Shown: positions 40,721 through 50,337, numbered from the stretch's first letter. The stretch is 64,000 bases of DNA from Bryobacterales bacterium KBS 96 (GCA_000381625.1 KB906767.1:3305304-3369303), one strand, 5' to 3'. A program made the numbers and translations. The notes: generated by a model not told the origin, from the sequence alone.

Positions 40721-42355
40721 GTGACACGGCGCGAATTTCTTTTTTATAGCGGCTTCGCGGCCCCCCTAATAGCGAAGCAGGGCGGCGATTCCGGCGCTGC
40801 TTTACTCGACCCCGCCAAGTTACGGAAATTTGTAGATCGCCTCTCTATTCCTCCTACAGTAAAGATCGGCGAGTATAGGGCGCATCCGCACGACCCTGCA
40901 AAGAAGATCCCTTATCACCGCCTCCGCATGCGACAAGTGGAAAGCAAAGTTCATCGCGATTTGCCATCTACGCGCTTTTGGGGATTTGAATCGTCGTCAC
41001 CCGGGCCCACCATTGAGGCTCGCAGCGGCGAACCGTTGCTGGTTGAATGGCAGAATGATTTGCCGCAAGAACATTTTCTGCCGATCGACCACTCGCTTCA
41101 CGGCGCGGGACGTGATGTTCCCGCTGTCCGCACTGTGATTCACCTTCACGGCGGCCGGGTACCGCCCGAAAGCGATGGCTATCCGGAGTGCTGGTTCCAG
41201 CCGGGCGGCTCGTCGCTTAGTTTCTATCCCAACAGTCAAGACGCTACGATGCTCTGGTATCACGACCATGCCATGTCCATCACGCGACTGAACATTTTCG
41301 CGGGACTTCTAGGCCTCTACGTCATACGAGACGAGTTTGAAGATGCATTGAATCTGCCGAAAGGTGAATTCGAACTCCCGATTATTCTGTGCGACCGGTC
41401 CTTTCAGCCGGACGGTCAACTTTGTTATCCGGTATCGGACGATCCTCAGCACTTATGGATACCGGAATTCTTCGGGGAAGCCATTCTGGTGAACGGAAAA
41501 CTTTTCCCCTACGCTGAAGTGCAGCCTCGCAAATATCGCCTTCGTGTTCTCAACGCATCGAACAGCCGGTTTTATTACCTTTCATTCTCGAATGGGCAGC
41601 CACTGCGGCAAATCGGTTCGGACCAGGGACTGCTACCAAAGCCGGTTGAAGTGAAAACCCTGACTCTGGCGCCGGCCGAGCGGGCCGATCTCATTGTAGA
41701 TTTCGGCGGCTACCACGGCCAGAACGTCGTTCTGAACACCGATACGTTCGCCGTAATGCAATTTCGCGTGGGAAATAGCGCGAATTCCGGCGCCAGCGAA
41801 ATACCGCCGGCGCTGCGGCCGGTTGTGAAAATTCCGGAGCGGCAGGCTGTGAGAACCCGGCGACTCACTCTAACGGGTCCGCCGGACGACGACGACCCGA
41901 CCGCAATGGCGGTTCCGATGCTACTAAACAACTCTCTCTGGAGCGATCCGGTCACCGAAAATCCGACTCTCGATACCGTCGAGATTTGGGAACTTGTCAA
42001 TCTTACCGATGATTCTCATCCGATTCATCTCCACCTGGTTCGCTTTCAAATTCTGGATCGGCGGCCGTTCGACATGTTTCTGTATTTCAACGAGCGTAAA
42101 GTCCGGTACACGGCGCCTGCCGTTCCGCCCGACGCGAATGAAGCGGGATGGAAGGACACCGTAAGAGCCGATCCTGGCGTGGTGACCCGCATTATTGTTC
42201 GTTTTGAGGGCTTCGCCGGACGCTACGTCTGGCACTGCCACGTGCTTGAGCACGAAGACAACGAAATGATGCGTCCCTACGACGTGGTGAAACCCACGCA
42301 TTCACAGGATCAAGGCGTAGTTCGGGGCGTCCAGGCAGACCTCATCGCCGATTAA
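40721..42355 (+). CDS. Multicopper oxidase (CotA / bilirubin-oxidase-like)
   Basis: A 544-residue secreted oxidase starting at GTG with a Tat-like leader (MTRREFLFYSGFAAPLIAK). All four copper motifs are present: VIHLHGGRVPPESDG, MLWYHDHAMSITRLNIFAG, DDSHPIHLHLVRFQILDRRP and YVWHCHVLEHEDNEMMRPYD, whose final Met is the expected axial type 1 ligand. Length and motif spacing fit the CotA/bilirubin oxidase branch that oxidises phenolics or pigments; metal oxidation is also possible. It lies downstream of two phosphoesterases on the same strand. No copper-resistance genes adjoin it, so a role in extracellular organic-matter oxidation is only a suggestion. Confidence 0.93.
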   Translation: MTRREFLFYSGFAAPLIAKQGGDSGAALLDPAKLRKFVDRLSIPPTVKIGEYRAHPHDPAKKIPYHRLRMRQVESKVHRDLPSTRFWGFESSSPGPTIEARSGEPLLVEWQNDLPQEHFLPIDHSLHGAGRDVPAVRTVIHLHGGRVPPESDGYPECWFQPGGSSLSFYPNSQDATMLWYHDHAMSITRLNIFAGLLGLYVIRDEFEDALNLPKGEFELPIILCDRSFQPDGQLCYPVSDDPQHLWIPEFFGEAILVNGKLFPYAEVQPRKYRLRVLNASNSRFYYLSFSNGQPLRQIGSDQGLLPKPVEVKTLTLAPAERADLIVDFGGYHGQNVVLNTDTFAVMQFRVGNSANSGASEIPPALRPVVKIPERQAVRTRRLTLTGPPDDDDPTAMAVPMLLNNSLWSDPVTENPTLDTVEIWELVNLTDDSHPIHLHLVRFQILDRRPFDMFLYFNERKVRYTAPAVPPDANEAGWKDTVRADPGVVTRIIVRFEGFAGRYVWHCHVLEHEDNEMMRPYDVVKPTHSQDQGVVRGVQADLIAD

Positions 42356-42374
42356 GCAGCTTACGTTTGCATTC

Positions 42375-42403
42375 TTGACAAACGACGCTACGCGAGCCAT
42401 ACT
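42375..42403 (+). promoter_or_regulatory. Sigma-70-type promoter for padR
   Basis: TTGACA at 42375-42380, a 17-bp spacer, and CATACT at 42398-42403, 25 bp before the padR ATG. A perfect -35 with ideal spacing supports separate transcription of the padR-permease pair. Confidence 0.6.
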
Positions 42404-42428
42404 TTCCTAGACATCTGGGTAAGCGGTT

Positions 42429-42752
42429 ATGGCTAAGGATACTCTTCAAGGCACGCTCGACCTTCTGGTTCTGCAAACGCTCGCGCGCGGCGAGCAACAC
42501 GGCTACGGCATCGCGTGTCATATCCTTACGGCGTCGGATAATCAGCTTCGAGTGGAAGAAGGATCTCTATACCCGGCCCTTCGTCGAATAGAATCCGCCG
42601 GTCTGATCAAAGCCGAGTGGAAGCGCAGCGAAAACAATCGACGAGCTCGCTACTACCACCTGACAACCACGGGAGCGAAGCGGCTCGCACAAGAAATGAA
42701 GACCTGGCGAGACCACACTGCGGCAGTTGCGGCCTTTTTGAAGTTCGCTTAA
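42429..42752 (+). CDS. PadR-family transcriptional regulator
   Basis: A 107-residue winged-helix repressor. It opens with TLQGTLDLLVLQTLARGEQH followed by GYGIACHILTASDNQLRVEE, then the wing GSLYPALRRIESAGLIKAEW and KRSENNRRARYYHLTTTGAK. This is the short single-domain PadR form typical of acidobacteria, nearly always placed before a large FtsX-type permease. Here the permease ATG is 11 bp beyond the stop. It probably represses this pair in response to a small molecule, as PadR proteins do elsewhere. A strong promoter lies just upstream. Confidence 0.94.
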   Translation: MAKDTLQGTLDLLVLQTLARGEQHGYGIACHILTASDNQLRVEEGSLYPALRRIESAGLIKAEWKRSENNRRARYYHLTTTGAKRLAQEMKTWRDHTAAVAAFLKFA

Positions 42753-42763
42753 GGGGATCGGCG

Positions 42764-45364
42764 ATGCTCCGCCAGCTGAGGAACTTGTTCCGCTCGAAGA
42801 GGCTTGACGCCGATATTCGGGAGGAGCTTGAATTTCACCGTAGCCAGACGGCCGGGCCATTCGGCAACGTCACGAGCATTCAGGAGCAAGCGCGAGAGGC
42901 AAGCACAATTGTCTGGCTTGAAACGCTGCTGCAAGACATTCGCATCGCGTTCCGCCTGTTGCGGCGCGCTCCTTCACTCACCGGAATCGCCCTGCTGTCG
43001 ATTGCGTTAAGCGTGGGCGCGACAGCGGTGGTGTTTACCGCAGTCAAATCCGTGCTTCTCAATCCGCTGCCGTACGCGCATATCGGGGAACTCGTACAGA
43101 TTCGCACCGACTTCGCAGGCGCCGCACCATCACATGGGGATTGGGTCTTCTGGAACGACACTCAGGAGATTATCCGGCGCACGCGCACGCTCCAATCTGT
43201 TGGAATTTATCGCAATGCTGTTTTCGATCTGGGAGGCGGCCCTTCCACTCCGCCGGAAGCGCTCTACGGTCTTCGGGTGACGGCGAGTTTGTTTCCAACT
43301 CTCGGCGTATCGCCGATGCTCGGGCGCAACATTCTTCCCGAGGAGGACCAACCCGGGCATGCTGAAGAAGTGATTCTGAGCTACGGTTTGTGGGCTCGCC
43401 GCTTCAACGCCGACCGAAACATCGTAGGACAGACTGTGCGGATTAACAGGCGCAACTGCCTGGTGATCGGAGTGATGCCGGCGGATTTCAACTTTCCGCT
43501 GCATAGATCCGCGACTCGCAGTCCCGCGCCATACGTGCAATTTTGGGCCCCGCTGCATACCGGCGGCGCCGGCGCCACAACCGGCGGTCTGGGAGCGGTC
43601 GCTCGACTGCGTCCGGGTGTTTCGCTGGCAGAGGCTCAGCAGGATTTAGCGTCGATCAGCGCCGCCCTCGCCCGCGAGTTTCCGGGCACGAATCGCGACC
43701 GCACTCTTCGCATGGGGTTGCTATGGAACCGAACTGTAGGACGCACGCGCAATGCTCTCTGGTTCCTGATGGCTGCGGCCTTGCTCTTTCTGCTGATCGG
43801 ATGCGCCAACGTCGCCAATCTGCTGCTGGCGCGCGGCATTGTCCGGCAGCGTGAACTATCGGTACGGATGGCGATTGGCGCGGGCCGCCTCCGCATTGTC
43901 CGTCAATTGCTGACCGAAAGCTGTGTACTGGCATTGCTTGGCGGACTGGGCGGTTACCTGTTGACGGCAATGGCATGGAACGTTCTGCCCGCAATCGCTC
44001 CGTCGAGCATTCCGCGATTAGCGGCGTCACGCGCGGACTGGAGCGTATTTGCTTTCGCCATCACGCTTGCTCTGGCGAATGGCATCCTGTTCGGAATCGC
44101 ACCTGCTCTTCGCTCTTCCGGCTCAGCGAAGCACCCGGCGCTGCAAAATTTCGCTACGCGGGTCGCCGCCTCCGGAAAGCAAGACCGGACTCGTGCCGCG
44201 CTGGTGATCGGAGAAGTGGCGATCACGGTGGCGATGGTGCTAATCGGCGGCCAATTGCTGGGAAGCTTCATTGGCTTGATTCGAACCGATCCTGGGTTTG
44301 AAGCGAGTCGAATTCTAGCCTCCGTCGTTCTTCCCGAGCACGAACGCTACAGAACGCCCGAAGAGCGAGGAGACGTGTACAAACGCTTTCTTGAGACCGT
44401 TCGCGCCATTCCAGGCGTGGAAAGCGCCGGAACCGTCGACGCGCTACCGTTCAGCGGCGAGAATCACGGAGGATTTATCAGCGCCGGCAAATCCGCGGCA
44501 ACCGAGCCGAACGGTGGACGGATTGCCGAGATAGATATCGTTGGCGATCAATATCTGCAAACTTTGGGGGTTCACCTTGCCGCAGGCCGCTGGTTTCGTG
44601 AAGAGGACATGAAGGAATCGAGCAATGCGGCTATCGTGAACGATGCCGCCGCCAGATCTCTGTGGCCGGGAACCAGCGCCATCGGAAAACAAATCTGCGT
44701 CGATTGCACGCCGGAACACCCAAGCAATTGGAAGCGCGTGATCGGGGTTGTTTCGACTGTCCGACATGCCGATCTCGACGCCCGACCGGGGTGGAATGTC
44801 TATTTGTCGGCGGGGGCGCTGAGCAACGCGGATTTTCTGGTTGTGAGAACCAATCGCCCTATGGGCGAAATGGAAAAGGCGGTGCGGCGCGCAATTTTCA
44901 GCATCGATCCGGATCAGCCCGTCCTACTCAGCGCTTCCATGCAATCGCTTATCTCCGATACCGTCGCGGAGCGGCGCTTCGTTATGAGCTTGCTGGCTGC
45001 CACGGCCTGCCTCGCGCTTCTGATGTCTATCGCGGGCATCTACGGCGTGGTCTCGTATACAACATCGCGCAGAACCCAGGAAATCGGAATTCGCATGGCG
45101 CTCGGAGCGACTCGCAGCAGTGTCCATGCCCTGTTATTCCGTCAAGGTTTCTTCGCAGTTGTGATCGGACTCGCGGTGGGAGTTGGCCTGACGGCGGTGT
45201 TGCTGCATGTGCTTCGCGGCGTGATTGCAGGAGTGGGAGCGGGGCTGGCGGCGAATTTTTGGATAACGGCATGCCTGGTCGCAATAACTGCAGCCATGGC
45301 CTGTTGGATTCCGGCGCGCCACGCGACCAAAATCGACCCGATGCGCGCGCTGCGGGAGGAGTGA
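42764..45364 (+). CDS. Acidobacterial-type FtsX/MacB-like ABC permease
   Basis: An 866-residue membrane protein from the ATG at 42764 (AAGGGG upstream). The N-terminus has the helix RLDADIREELEFHRSQ, then GNVTSIQEQAREASTIVWLE and DIRIAFRLLRRAPSLTGIAL. Two repeats of MacB periplasmic domain plus FtsX membrane domain follow; the first FtsX block is ALLFLLIGCANVANLLLARG and the last has SIAGIYGVVSYTTSRRTQEI, then GIRMALGATRSSVHALLFRQ. There is no ATPase domain, so a separate MacB-type ATPase is needed. The family is linked to export or mechanotransmission, but substrates are unknown. It is co-transcribed with padR and ends at a hairpin with a T5 run. Confidence 0.94.
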   Translation: MLRQLRNLFRSKRLDADIREELEFHRSQTAGPFGNVTSIQEQAREASTIVWLETLLQDIRIAFRLLRRAPSLTGIALLSIALSVGATAVVFTAVKSVLLNPLPYAHIGELVQIRTDFAGAAPSHGDWVFWNDTQEIIRRTRTLQSVGIYRNAVFDLGGGPSTPPEALYGLRVTASLFPTLGVSPMLGRNILPEEDQPGHAEEVILSYGLWARRFNADRNIVGQTVRINRRNCLVIGVMPADFNFPLHRSATRSPAPYVQFWAPLHTGGAGATTGGLGAVARLRPGVSLAEAQQDLASISAALAREFPGTNRDRTLRMGLLWNRTVGRTRNALWFLMAAALLFLLIGCANVANLLLARGIVRQRELSVRMAIGAGRLRIVRQLLTESCVLALLGGLGGYLLTAMAWNVLPAIAPSSIPRLAASRADWSVFAFAITLALANGILFGIAPALRSSGSAKHPALQNFATRVAASGKQDRTRAALVIGEVAITVAMVLIGGQLLGSFIGLIRTDPGFEASRILASVVLPEHERYRTPEERGDVYKRFLETVRAIPGVESAGTVDALPFSGENHGGFISAGKSAATEPNGGRIAEIDIVGDQYLQTLGVHLAAGRWFREEDMKESSNAAIVNDAAARSLWPGTSAIGKQICVDCTPEHPSNWKRVIGVVSTVRHADLDARPGWNVYLSAGALSNADFLVVRTNRPMGEMEKAVRRAIFSIDPDQPVLLSASMQSLISDTVAERRFVMSLLAATACLALLMSIAGIYGVVSYTTSRRTQEIGIRMALGATRSSVHALLFRQGFFAVVIGLAVGVGLTAVLLHVLRGVIAGVGAGLAANFWITACLVAITAAMACWIPARHATKIDPMRALREE

Positions 45365-45389
45365 GGCGGCCGGAATGTCGGGCCTTTTT
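45364..45389 (+). terminator. Probable Rho-independent terminator after the permease
   Basis: AGGC at 45364-45367 pairs with GCCT at 45382-45385, with two more C-G pairs inside after a 2-nt bulge, and is followed by TTTTT. The stem is short but overlaps the stop codon of the permease, where a terminator is expected. Confidence 0.45.
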
Positions 45390-45461
45390 GTTGCTTCATC
45401 AGACCCCGACACGAGTCTCGAGGCAGCAGCCTAAGAATCCGCGCCACTCACTCCCGCATTC

Positions 45462-45689
45462 CTAACTATCGGCTTTTGCGGCGCTTCCGGTTCCGGTGGG
45501 ACGGCTGCCTCTAAATGATGGCGCGGATTTACCTGCGTCGAATCCAGCCCTGCGAGAGCTATCGGGCCGACTCGCTTCACGCGCGGCCTGAATCTGTTCC
45601 GGCGTCCTCACATCCGGCTCCGATTGTTTAACGTGTTTCTTCGCGCGGGCTACCTGGCGTTTGTGCCGCTTCTCTAATCTCTTGTCCAT
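45462..45689 (-). CDS. Small basic hypothetical protein
   Basis: A 75-residue, strongly basic protein: MDKRLEKRHKRQVARAKKHV, then KQSEPDVRTPEQIQAAREAS and a Ser/Arg/Gly-rich tail. It has no signal peptide or membrane segment. The N-terminal helix is amphipathic and Lys/Arg-rich, suggesting nucleic-acid or ribosome contact, but nothing identifies it. It is the only reasonable reading frame in the gap between the permease and the GMC oxidoreductase. A clear ribosome site is missing. Confidence 0.5.
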   Translation of the reverse strand: MDKRLEKRHKRQVARAKKHVKQSEPDVRTPEQIQAAREASRPDSSRRAGFDAGKSAPSFRGSRPTGTGSAAKADS

Positions 45690-45734
45690 GATGTATAGTC
45701 TCGCAAGTTTTAGGGAAAATCGCGAAATACGGCT

Positions 45735-47381
45735 TTACACGTTGCCGCGGCGCATCTCGCCGGCCATATAGTCGGTCGCGCGCCAGGCAAGGGCAAGGAT
45801 GGTCAGTGTGGGATTCTTTTCCGAAGCCGTTGTGAACGCCGATCCATCGACCACGAAGACATTCTTAACATCGTGCATCTGGCAGAAGCCGTTCAGCGCG
45901 GAGAGCTTTGCATCGTCTCCCATGCGGCACGTGCCATGTTCGTGGATGGCGCTGCCGTTCGGCTCCAGGTGGCCCCGTTCAAACGGTATGATCTCCGCTT
46001 TCGCCGCGTGCAGAATTTCGAGCATTGTGTTGTACATGTCCTTCGACATGCGGCGCTCGTTTTCGCCCACGCTATAGGCGATTCGGGACACCGGCACGCC
46101 ATACCGGTCCAGCGGCGAGCCTTTTACGGTAATGCGATTTTCCGCTTTGGGTATTGCTTCGCCGAAAGGATGCAGCGCCAGAACAGCCGGGTAGCGATCC
46201 TTCACTGCCTTCTTGAAATCCAGCCCGAAGCCAGGGATGGTTTTCGCATAGGAGAGATCCGTTTGCGCGCCCGTGTACCAAAACTGGCAGCCGAAACCTC
46301 GAAGATAATCGCGCTTCCGGCCGTCGCGATGGTTGAATCGCGGCATGTAGATGTGGGCGCCGCCGATGCCGTCGTCGTTATAGACTTTACCGCCTATCAA
46401 TTCCGGTGCGAAGCCGCGCATGGTGAAGCGAATTTGCTCGGAAAGATAGCGGCCCACGACATCGGACGAATTGCCGAGGCCATTGGGAAACCGGTGCGAG
46501 CTGGAATTAAGGAGAATGCGAGTGGAATCGACACACGAAGCGGCAACGACGACCCGTTTCCCGAGAATCCGATGCTCTTCTTTGGTATAGCGATCGAAGT
46601 ACTGCACACCGTTCGCAAGGCCGCGGTCGTCAACGAGAACGCGGGCTACAACGGCATTATTGACGATATTCAGCCGCCCGGTTTTCAGGGCAGGTTCGAG
46701 CAAATAGTCGGACGAGTTGAAGAAGGCGCCGACGTCGCAACCACTGCCGCACGCTCCGCAATAGTGGCATTTCGTGTGGCCATTGTAATTTTGCGTAAGG
46801 ACGGCGCGGCGGATGGGGACAACGCCAATTCCCAGGCTACCGGCCGCTTTCCTGATGATGTACTCGCCACAACGGAGAGGTGGCGGCGGCAGGAAATACT
46901 TACTGCCGGGCAGCGAATCCTGATCGTCATCGCCGCCGCAGACGCCGATGAGTTGATCCACCTTGTCGTAGTAGGGTTCGATGTCCTTATAGCGTATCGG
47001 CCACGGAATTTCCCAACCATCGCGCAGCGGCCCGGCGAAATCAAGATCGGAGTAGCGCAGGCTAACTCGTCCCCAGATATTCGTTTTGCCGCCGCGACCC
47101 CACACGCGGGTTAGCGCGAAGTTCTGCCCAAGAGGAGTGATGTAGGGCTGCTCAACCGGATCGAGGACAATCGGCGGCGGCTTTTGGCCTGCGTCGAGAC
47201 GCTGCTGCCACTCCCACGGCTTCACGTGCGTCCAGAACTCGCTCCGGCTAAACTTCCGGCCGGCATCGAGCATCGTAACGTTGACGCCCTGGCGCGTGAG
47301 ATTCCACGCGGCCATTCCGCCTGCCGCTCCGCTGCCGATTATGAGGACATCATGAACTTGAGGACTGGCCTGGACTTGCAT
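45735..47381 (-). CDS. GMC-family oxidoreductase (FAD-dependent)
   Basis: A 548-residue flavoenzyme from the ATG at 47381. The FAD site is [20 protein letters not shown], followed by [10 protein letters not shown]; the flavin loop is [20 protein letters not shown]. The C-terminal catalytic region reads [20 protein letters not shown], then [20 protein letters not shown], with the catalytic His-Asn pair expected there. A cysteine-rich insert [17 protein letters not shown] (about 228-244) could bind an iron-sulfur cluster. The gene for a gluconate-2-dehydrogenase-3-like small subunit is immediately upstream (1-bp gap), so the pair probably forms a membrane or periplasmic sugar or alcohol dehydrogenase. 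The substrate is not known. Confidence 0.92.
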   Translation of the reverse strand: MQVQASPQVHDVLIIGSGAAGGMAAWNLTRQGVNVTMLDAGRKFSRSEFWTHVKPWEWQQRLDAGQKPPPIVLDPVEQPYITPLGQNFALTRVWGRGGKTNIWGRVSLRYSDLDFAGPLRDGWEIPWPIRYKDIEPYYDKVDQLIGVCGGDDDQDSLPGSKYFLPPPPLRCGEYIIRKAAGSLGIGVVPIRRAVLTQNYNGHTKCHYCGACGSGCDVGAFFNSSDYLLEPALKTGRLNIVNNAVVARVLVDDRGLANGVQYFDRYTKEEHRILGKRVVVAASCVDSTRILLNSSSHRFPNGLGNSSDVVGRYLSEQIRFTMRGFAPELIGGKVYNDDGIGGAHIYMPRFNHRDGRKRDYLRGFGCQFWYTGAQTDLSYAKTIPGFGLDFKKAVKDRYPAVLALHPFGEAIPKAENRITVKGSPLDRYGVPVSRIAYSVGENERRMSKDMYNTMLEILHAAKAEIIPFERGHLEPNGSAIHEHGTCRMGDDAKLSALNGFCQMHDVKNVFVVDGSAFTTASEKNPTLTILALAWRATDYMAGEMRRGNV

Positions 47382-47382
47382 A

Positions 47383-47955
47383 TTAACTGTGGTGCTCGGG
47401 ATGATCGCAGCCGGGAAAGCTCGCCAGATACGTGTTGCCATGCCAGCCCAACTCGGTTTTTAGGCCGGCCTCGGTCTTGTAATAAGCGTCGATGGTCATA
47501 TCCTTCACAACCGCAAAAAAACTGCCGAGGGAAGAATTAGTATCGAGGCTCAACGGCGTCAGCAGCATGATCTGTTGTTCTTCGGAAAGCGCCGTAAAGT
47601 CCTTTCCGTAACTGTCGGAGGCGAGCGCGTTCAGGTCGGCGATGCCGGCCCGGTAAACTGTCCCGCGCGACGGGTCTGCGACGATAGCTTTGTCGATCAG
47701 AAGAGCCACGCCTGCATCCTTAGCTCCGGGAGTATCCGAGCGAGGGATGATGCGCTCGCTCAGCGCCTCGATCACGCGAAATTCGGCGGGTTGAAAGAAG
47801 GTAGGCTGCGACGGAACCGGGACTTTAATAGCGGGCCCGGCATGCAGATGGCCGGGCTGATCTCCGACCTCTTTGGTTTCCTGGGCCGAGGCCAGCGCGG
47901 GCATGGCCCCCGAGGCGATCGCGAGAATACGGAGGGCGTCTCTACGGGTATTCAT
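47383..47955 (-). CDS. Gluconate 2-dehydrogenase subunit 3-like protein
   Basis: A 190-residue exported protein with a twin-arginine-like leader ([20 protein letters not shown]). The body matches the Gluconate_2-dh3 family: [20 protein letters not shown], then [20 protein letters not shown], then [20 protein letters not shown] and [20 protein letters not shown] at the end. This family chaperones or co-exports the flavin subunit through the Tat pathway. The gene directly precedes the GMC oxidoreductase gene. Its start overlaps the stop of a small upstream frame by 4 nt (ATGA) and has no ribosome site of its own, so it may depend on translational coupling. Confidence 0.9.
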   Translation of the reverse strand: MNTRRDALRILAIASGAMPALASAQETKEVGDQPGHLHAGPAIKVPVPSQPTFFQPAEFRVIEALSERIIPRSDTPGAKDAGVALLIDKAIVADPSRGTVYRAGIADLNALASDSYGKDFTALSEEQQIMLLTPLSLDTNSSLGSFFAVVKDMTIDAYYKTEAGLKTELGWHGNTYLASFPGCDHPEHHS

Positions 47956-48167
47956 AGCGGAATTGAAGCCTCAGTATACTCTCGCATAATCGGGCGTATG
48001 CTGGACAGCTTACACCCTGGCGTGGCGGTCGCACGAAACAAAAGGAACACGCCGGCAATCACAAATACGTACAGGGTGAGTCCCGCTAAATGCCGCCCGA
48101 CGAGAATCCCAAAATCATCAATGGATTCGTGGGGCCCGGGATTCACAACAGCGCGGGCGATGCCCAT
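47952..48167 (-). CDS. Possible small membrane protein upstream of the GMC operon
   Basis: A 71-codon frame whose stop overlaps the next start as ATGA (47952-47955). It encodes one hydrophobic helix (LTLYVFVIAGVFLLFRATAT), a plausible membrane anchor for the dehydrogenase. Its first half overlaps the start of the divergent YihY gene, which weakens the case; a shorter form starting inside the frame is possible. I cannot identify it. Confidence 0.3.
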   Translation of the reverse strand: MGIARAVVNPGPHESIDDFGILVGRHLAGLTLYVFVIAGVFLLFRATATPGCKLSSIRPIMREYTEASIPL

Positions 48168-49136
48168 CGCTATCGAAAGCCTTTAAAAGACATACGGTGG
48201 CGGGATATTCGTTCACTACTCGGCGAGAGCGTCGGGAACTGGAACCGCCATAACGATACACGCCTGGGCGCCTCTCTGGCATTTTATAGTCTGCTTTCAG
48301 TGGCCCCGCTGGTGCTTTTACTGGCAAGCATAGCCGGTCTGGTATTCGGCCATAGAGCGGCAGCGCGAGCGATCGTGCGCGACGCCCAGGCGACGGTCGG
48401 GCCGGTAGGCGCCCATGTCATCAGAGACTTCCTCCTGGGCTCTCATACGAAGGCTCACGGAATCGTGGCTGGCATCGTCAGCCTGGTCACGCTCTTCTTC
48501 ACCGCTTCCGGCGTGCTCATCGAGCTACGTAATGCCCTGAATACCGTCTGGGATATCCCTAGTCCGCCTATCAATGGCCTGCGCTATTTCGTTATCTATA
48601 TCAAGCAACGGCTCGTTTCTTTTGCGATGGTCCTCGCACTCGGTTTTCTGCTGATCGTCTCGCTCGCCATCACCACGTTTATTGCGTCGCTCGGCACGTT
48701 TTCCGGTTTGCGACTTCCTGGCGCCGCGTTGCTGCTGCAAATAGCCAATGCATTGGTCTCCTTTGTAGTGATTTCCGGTGTGTTCGCGGCCATCTACAAG
48801 ATAGTGCCTGATGTCCATCTGCAATGGCGCGATGTGGCTTTGGGAGGCGCGGTCACTTCCCTGCTGTTCACCATGGGTAAGCTGCTTCTTGGCCTCTATT
48901 TGGGCCGCGCTAGTTATACTTCGATCTACGGCGCCGCCGCTTCGATCGTAGTCGCCATGGCCTGGGTCTATTATTCAAGTCAGATTTTTTTCCTAGGCGC
49001 GGAATTCACGCGTAGCTTTGCCGAACGCTATGGATCGCAGCCGAAAGCTCCGAAACAACGGGCGGTGAAGCTCGCCGCGAATACCTCTTCACAAAAGCGA
49101 CCAGAGAATAGCATTCCTCCAGAGACACGCGTCTGA
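48090..49136 (+). CDS. YihY/UPF0761 (BrkB-like) membrane protein
   Basis: A 348-residue inner-membrane protein with about six helices. Family markers are GASLAFYSLLSVAPLVLLLA at the first helix, SLVTLFFTASGVLIELRNAL, NTVWDIP, VFAAIYKIVPDVHLQWRDVA and a late YTSIYGAAASIVVAMAWVYY, then SSQIFFLGAEFTRSFAERYG. These match the YihY/BrkB group once annotated as ribonuclease BN; no enzyme activity is now accepted for it, and the role is unknown. The C-terminal tail is basic and Ser/Pro-rich. The start is the ATG at 48090 with a modest GGGTGAG upstream. It is divergent from the GMC operon. Confidence 0.92.
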   Translation: MPPDENPKIINGFVGPGIHNSAGDAHRYRKPLKDIRWRDIRSLLGESVGNWNRHNDTRLGASLAFYSLLSVAPLVLLLASIAGLVFGHRAAARAIVRDAQATVGPVGAHVIRDFLLGSHTKAHGIVAGIVSLVTLFFTASGVLIELRNALNTVWDIPSPPINGLRYFVIYIKQRLVSFAMVLALGFLLIVSLAITTFIASLGTFSGLRLPGAALLLQIANALVSFVVISGVFAAIYKIVPDVHLQWRDVALGGAVTSLLFTMGKLLLGLYLGRASYTSIYGAAASIVVAMAWVYYSSQIFFLGAEFTRSFAERYGSQPKAPKQRAVKLAANTSSQKRPENSIPPETRV

Positions 49137-49504
49137 CGAAAAGTAATTGCCGTGCGGTATCCCGCGACGTTCGCTTCCCTAAGATGAAATATCTCAATTT
49201 GCTAGTTACGGCAAGCGCCCTATCGTCGGCCGGGATTCCCATGACGCGGGCGTCGGCGGAGTTTCCTTCCACCTGCCTGCAGTGCGCCGAGGGCCTAGCC
49301 ACTTCATAAATCGGAATCGGACACGATGATTCCTAGCGTTAGTGCGTCTGAGATACCATCGACCATCATCCGGCACTGCTGAAGACATTCGATAAAGCGG
49401 CTGCCACTCCGTTGAAGACGTCCGCTCCCTCACGGGCGCGGTTCGGTGCAGGTAATCGGACGTCTTTATCCGATTCCGCGGCCCGCCGGGTGATGGGCAC
49501 TCCA
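49137..49504. other. 368-bp gap with a 10-bp inverted repeat and no gene
   Basis: No convincing coding frame is present between the two convergent genes. AAGACGTCCG at 49415-49424 and CGGACGTCTT at 49457-49466 form a perfect inverted repeat separated by 32 nt. No T-tract adjoins it. I see nothing else in this gap. Confidence 0.5.
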
Positions 49505-50188
49505 CTAGACTGCCAATTCGCCTTTGTAGGTCATACGGGCCAAATCGAATTTGACTTTCACGCTCAGCAGTCCCATCGTGGTGGCGAAGGTGACGCTCTT
49601 TGCCTGCGAGAGATCCAAAAACTGATTGAGGAATCCGAAAAGAACGGAGGATGTATCGTTGGGGTCTTGCCGGATGATTCCGGGTTGTGCAGCATCTTGC
49701 CCTCTCACTTGCAGATACGTCGTTTCTTTGAGGGGAGCGTACGCATCGGCGCTGTCCGATCCTTCGCCGTGACCGGAGACGACCGGAAGTCCGGAGACGC
49801 CGATCACGTAATGCTGGACAAAATCGGACGGAAGCTGAACCTTCAATGCCAATAGTATGGGTTTTGCGCTCACCCATGTCACGATGCCGGGGAATTTGGG
49901 CGAGTTGGCCGACGGGTTCGAGGATGCGCTTGTCCGGCCCCTTCGTCCGCCACCGCCGCGGCGTCCGCCAGCACCGGACGATTGCGGCGAATAACTTTTC
50001 ACTTCGGCGGTAACCGGTTTGGCCCAAGGCGAGTCGGTGGTCAGTTGCTGTATCTCAGCTTTTGACCACTCCGACGGGTCTTCTTTGTTCCAGAAAGCGA
50101 AGGATTTTGCCGGGAACAGGCGGGTAGGAACGAGTATCAGTGGTGACGCTGCCATGAGCTTTAGACCGGCGCGCCTGGAGAAAATCAT
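49505..50188 (-). CDS. Exported hypothetical protein, acidobacterial type
   Basis: A 227-residue protein with a basic signal peptide (MIFSRRAGLKLMAASPLILV). The mature N-terminus has FWNKEDPSEWSKAEIQQLTT followed by DSPWAK, a string I associate with acidobacterial proteins of unknown role; a Gly/Arg-rich linker (about 73-86) follows. The rest is a beta-rich segment (PGIVTWVSAKPILLALKVQL, SSVLFGFLNQFLDLSQAKSV, TFATTMGLLSVKVKFDL). No catalytic residues stand out. It is probably extracytoplasmic. It converges on the YihY gene across the 368-bp gap. Confidence 0.75.
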   Translation of the reverse strand: MIFSRRAGLKLMAASPLILVPTRLFPAKSFAFWNKEDPSEWSKAEIQQLTTDSPWAKPVTAEVKSYSPQSSGAGGRRGGGGRRGRTSASSNPSANSPKFPGIVTWVSAKPILLALKVQLPSDFVQHYVIGVSGLPVVSGHGEGSDSADAYAPLKETTYLQVRGQDAAQPGIIRQDPNDTSSVLFGFLNQFLDLSQAKSVTFATTMGLLSVKVKFDLARMTYKGELAV

Positions 50189-50337
50189 ATTCTGCTACGT
50201 TGCTTTTGACGATTTGCGTCTCGGCGGGGTTGCCAAATTCGGCGGGATCGTAATGATGCGAAAACGTGCTACGCTGGCGCGTATCGCTCGATCCAGGTCA
50301 GCCTGAATGCGAGTTGACCTGCGCGGAGGATTATCCC

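Noticed and set aside
49206-50027. Long minus-strand reading frame of 273 codons
   Set aside because: It overlaps a gene with a clear signal peptide in another frame, is rich in Arg and Ser and has no recognisable domain; it is a shadow frame.
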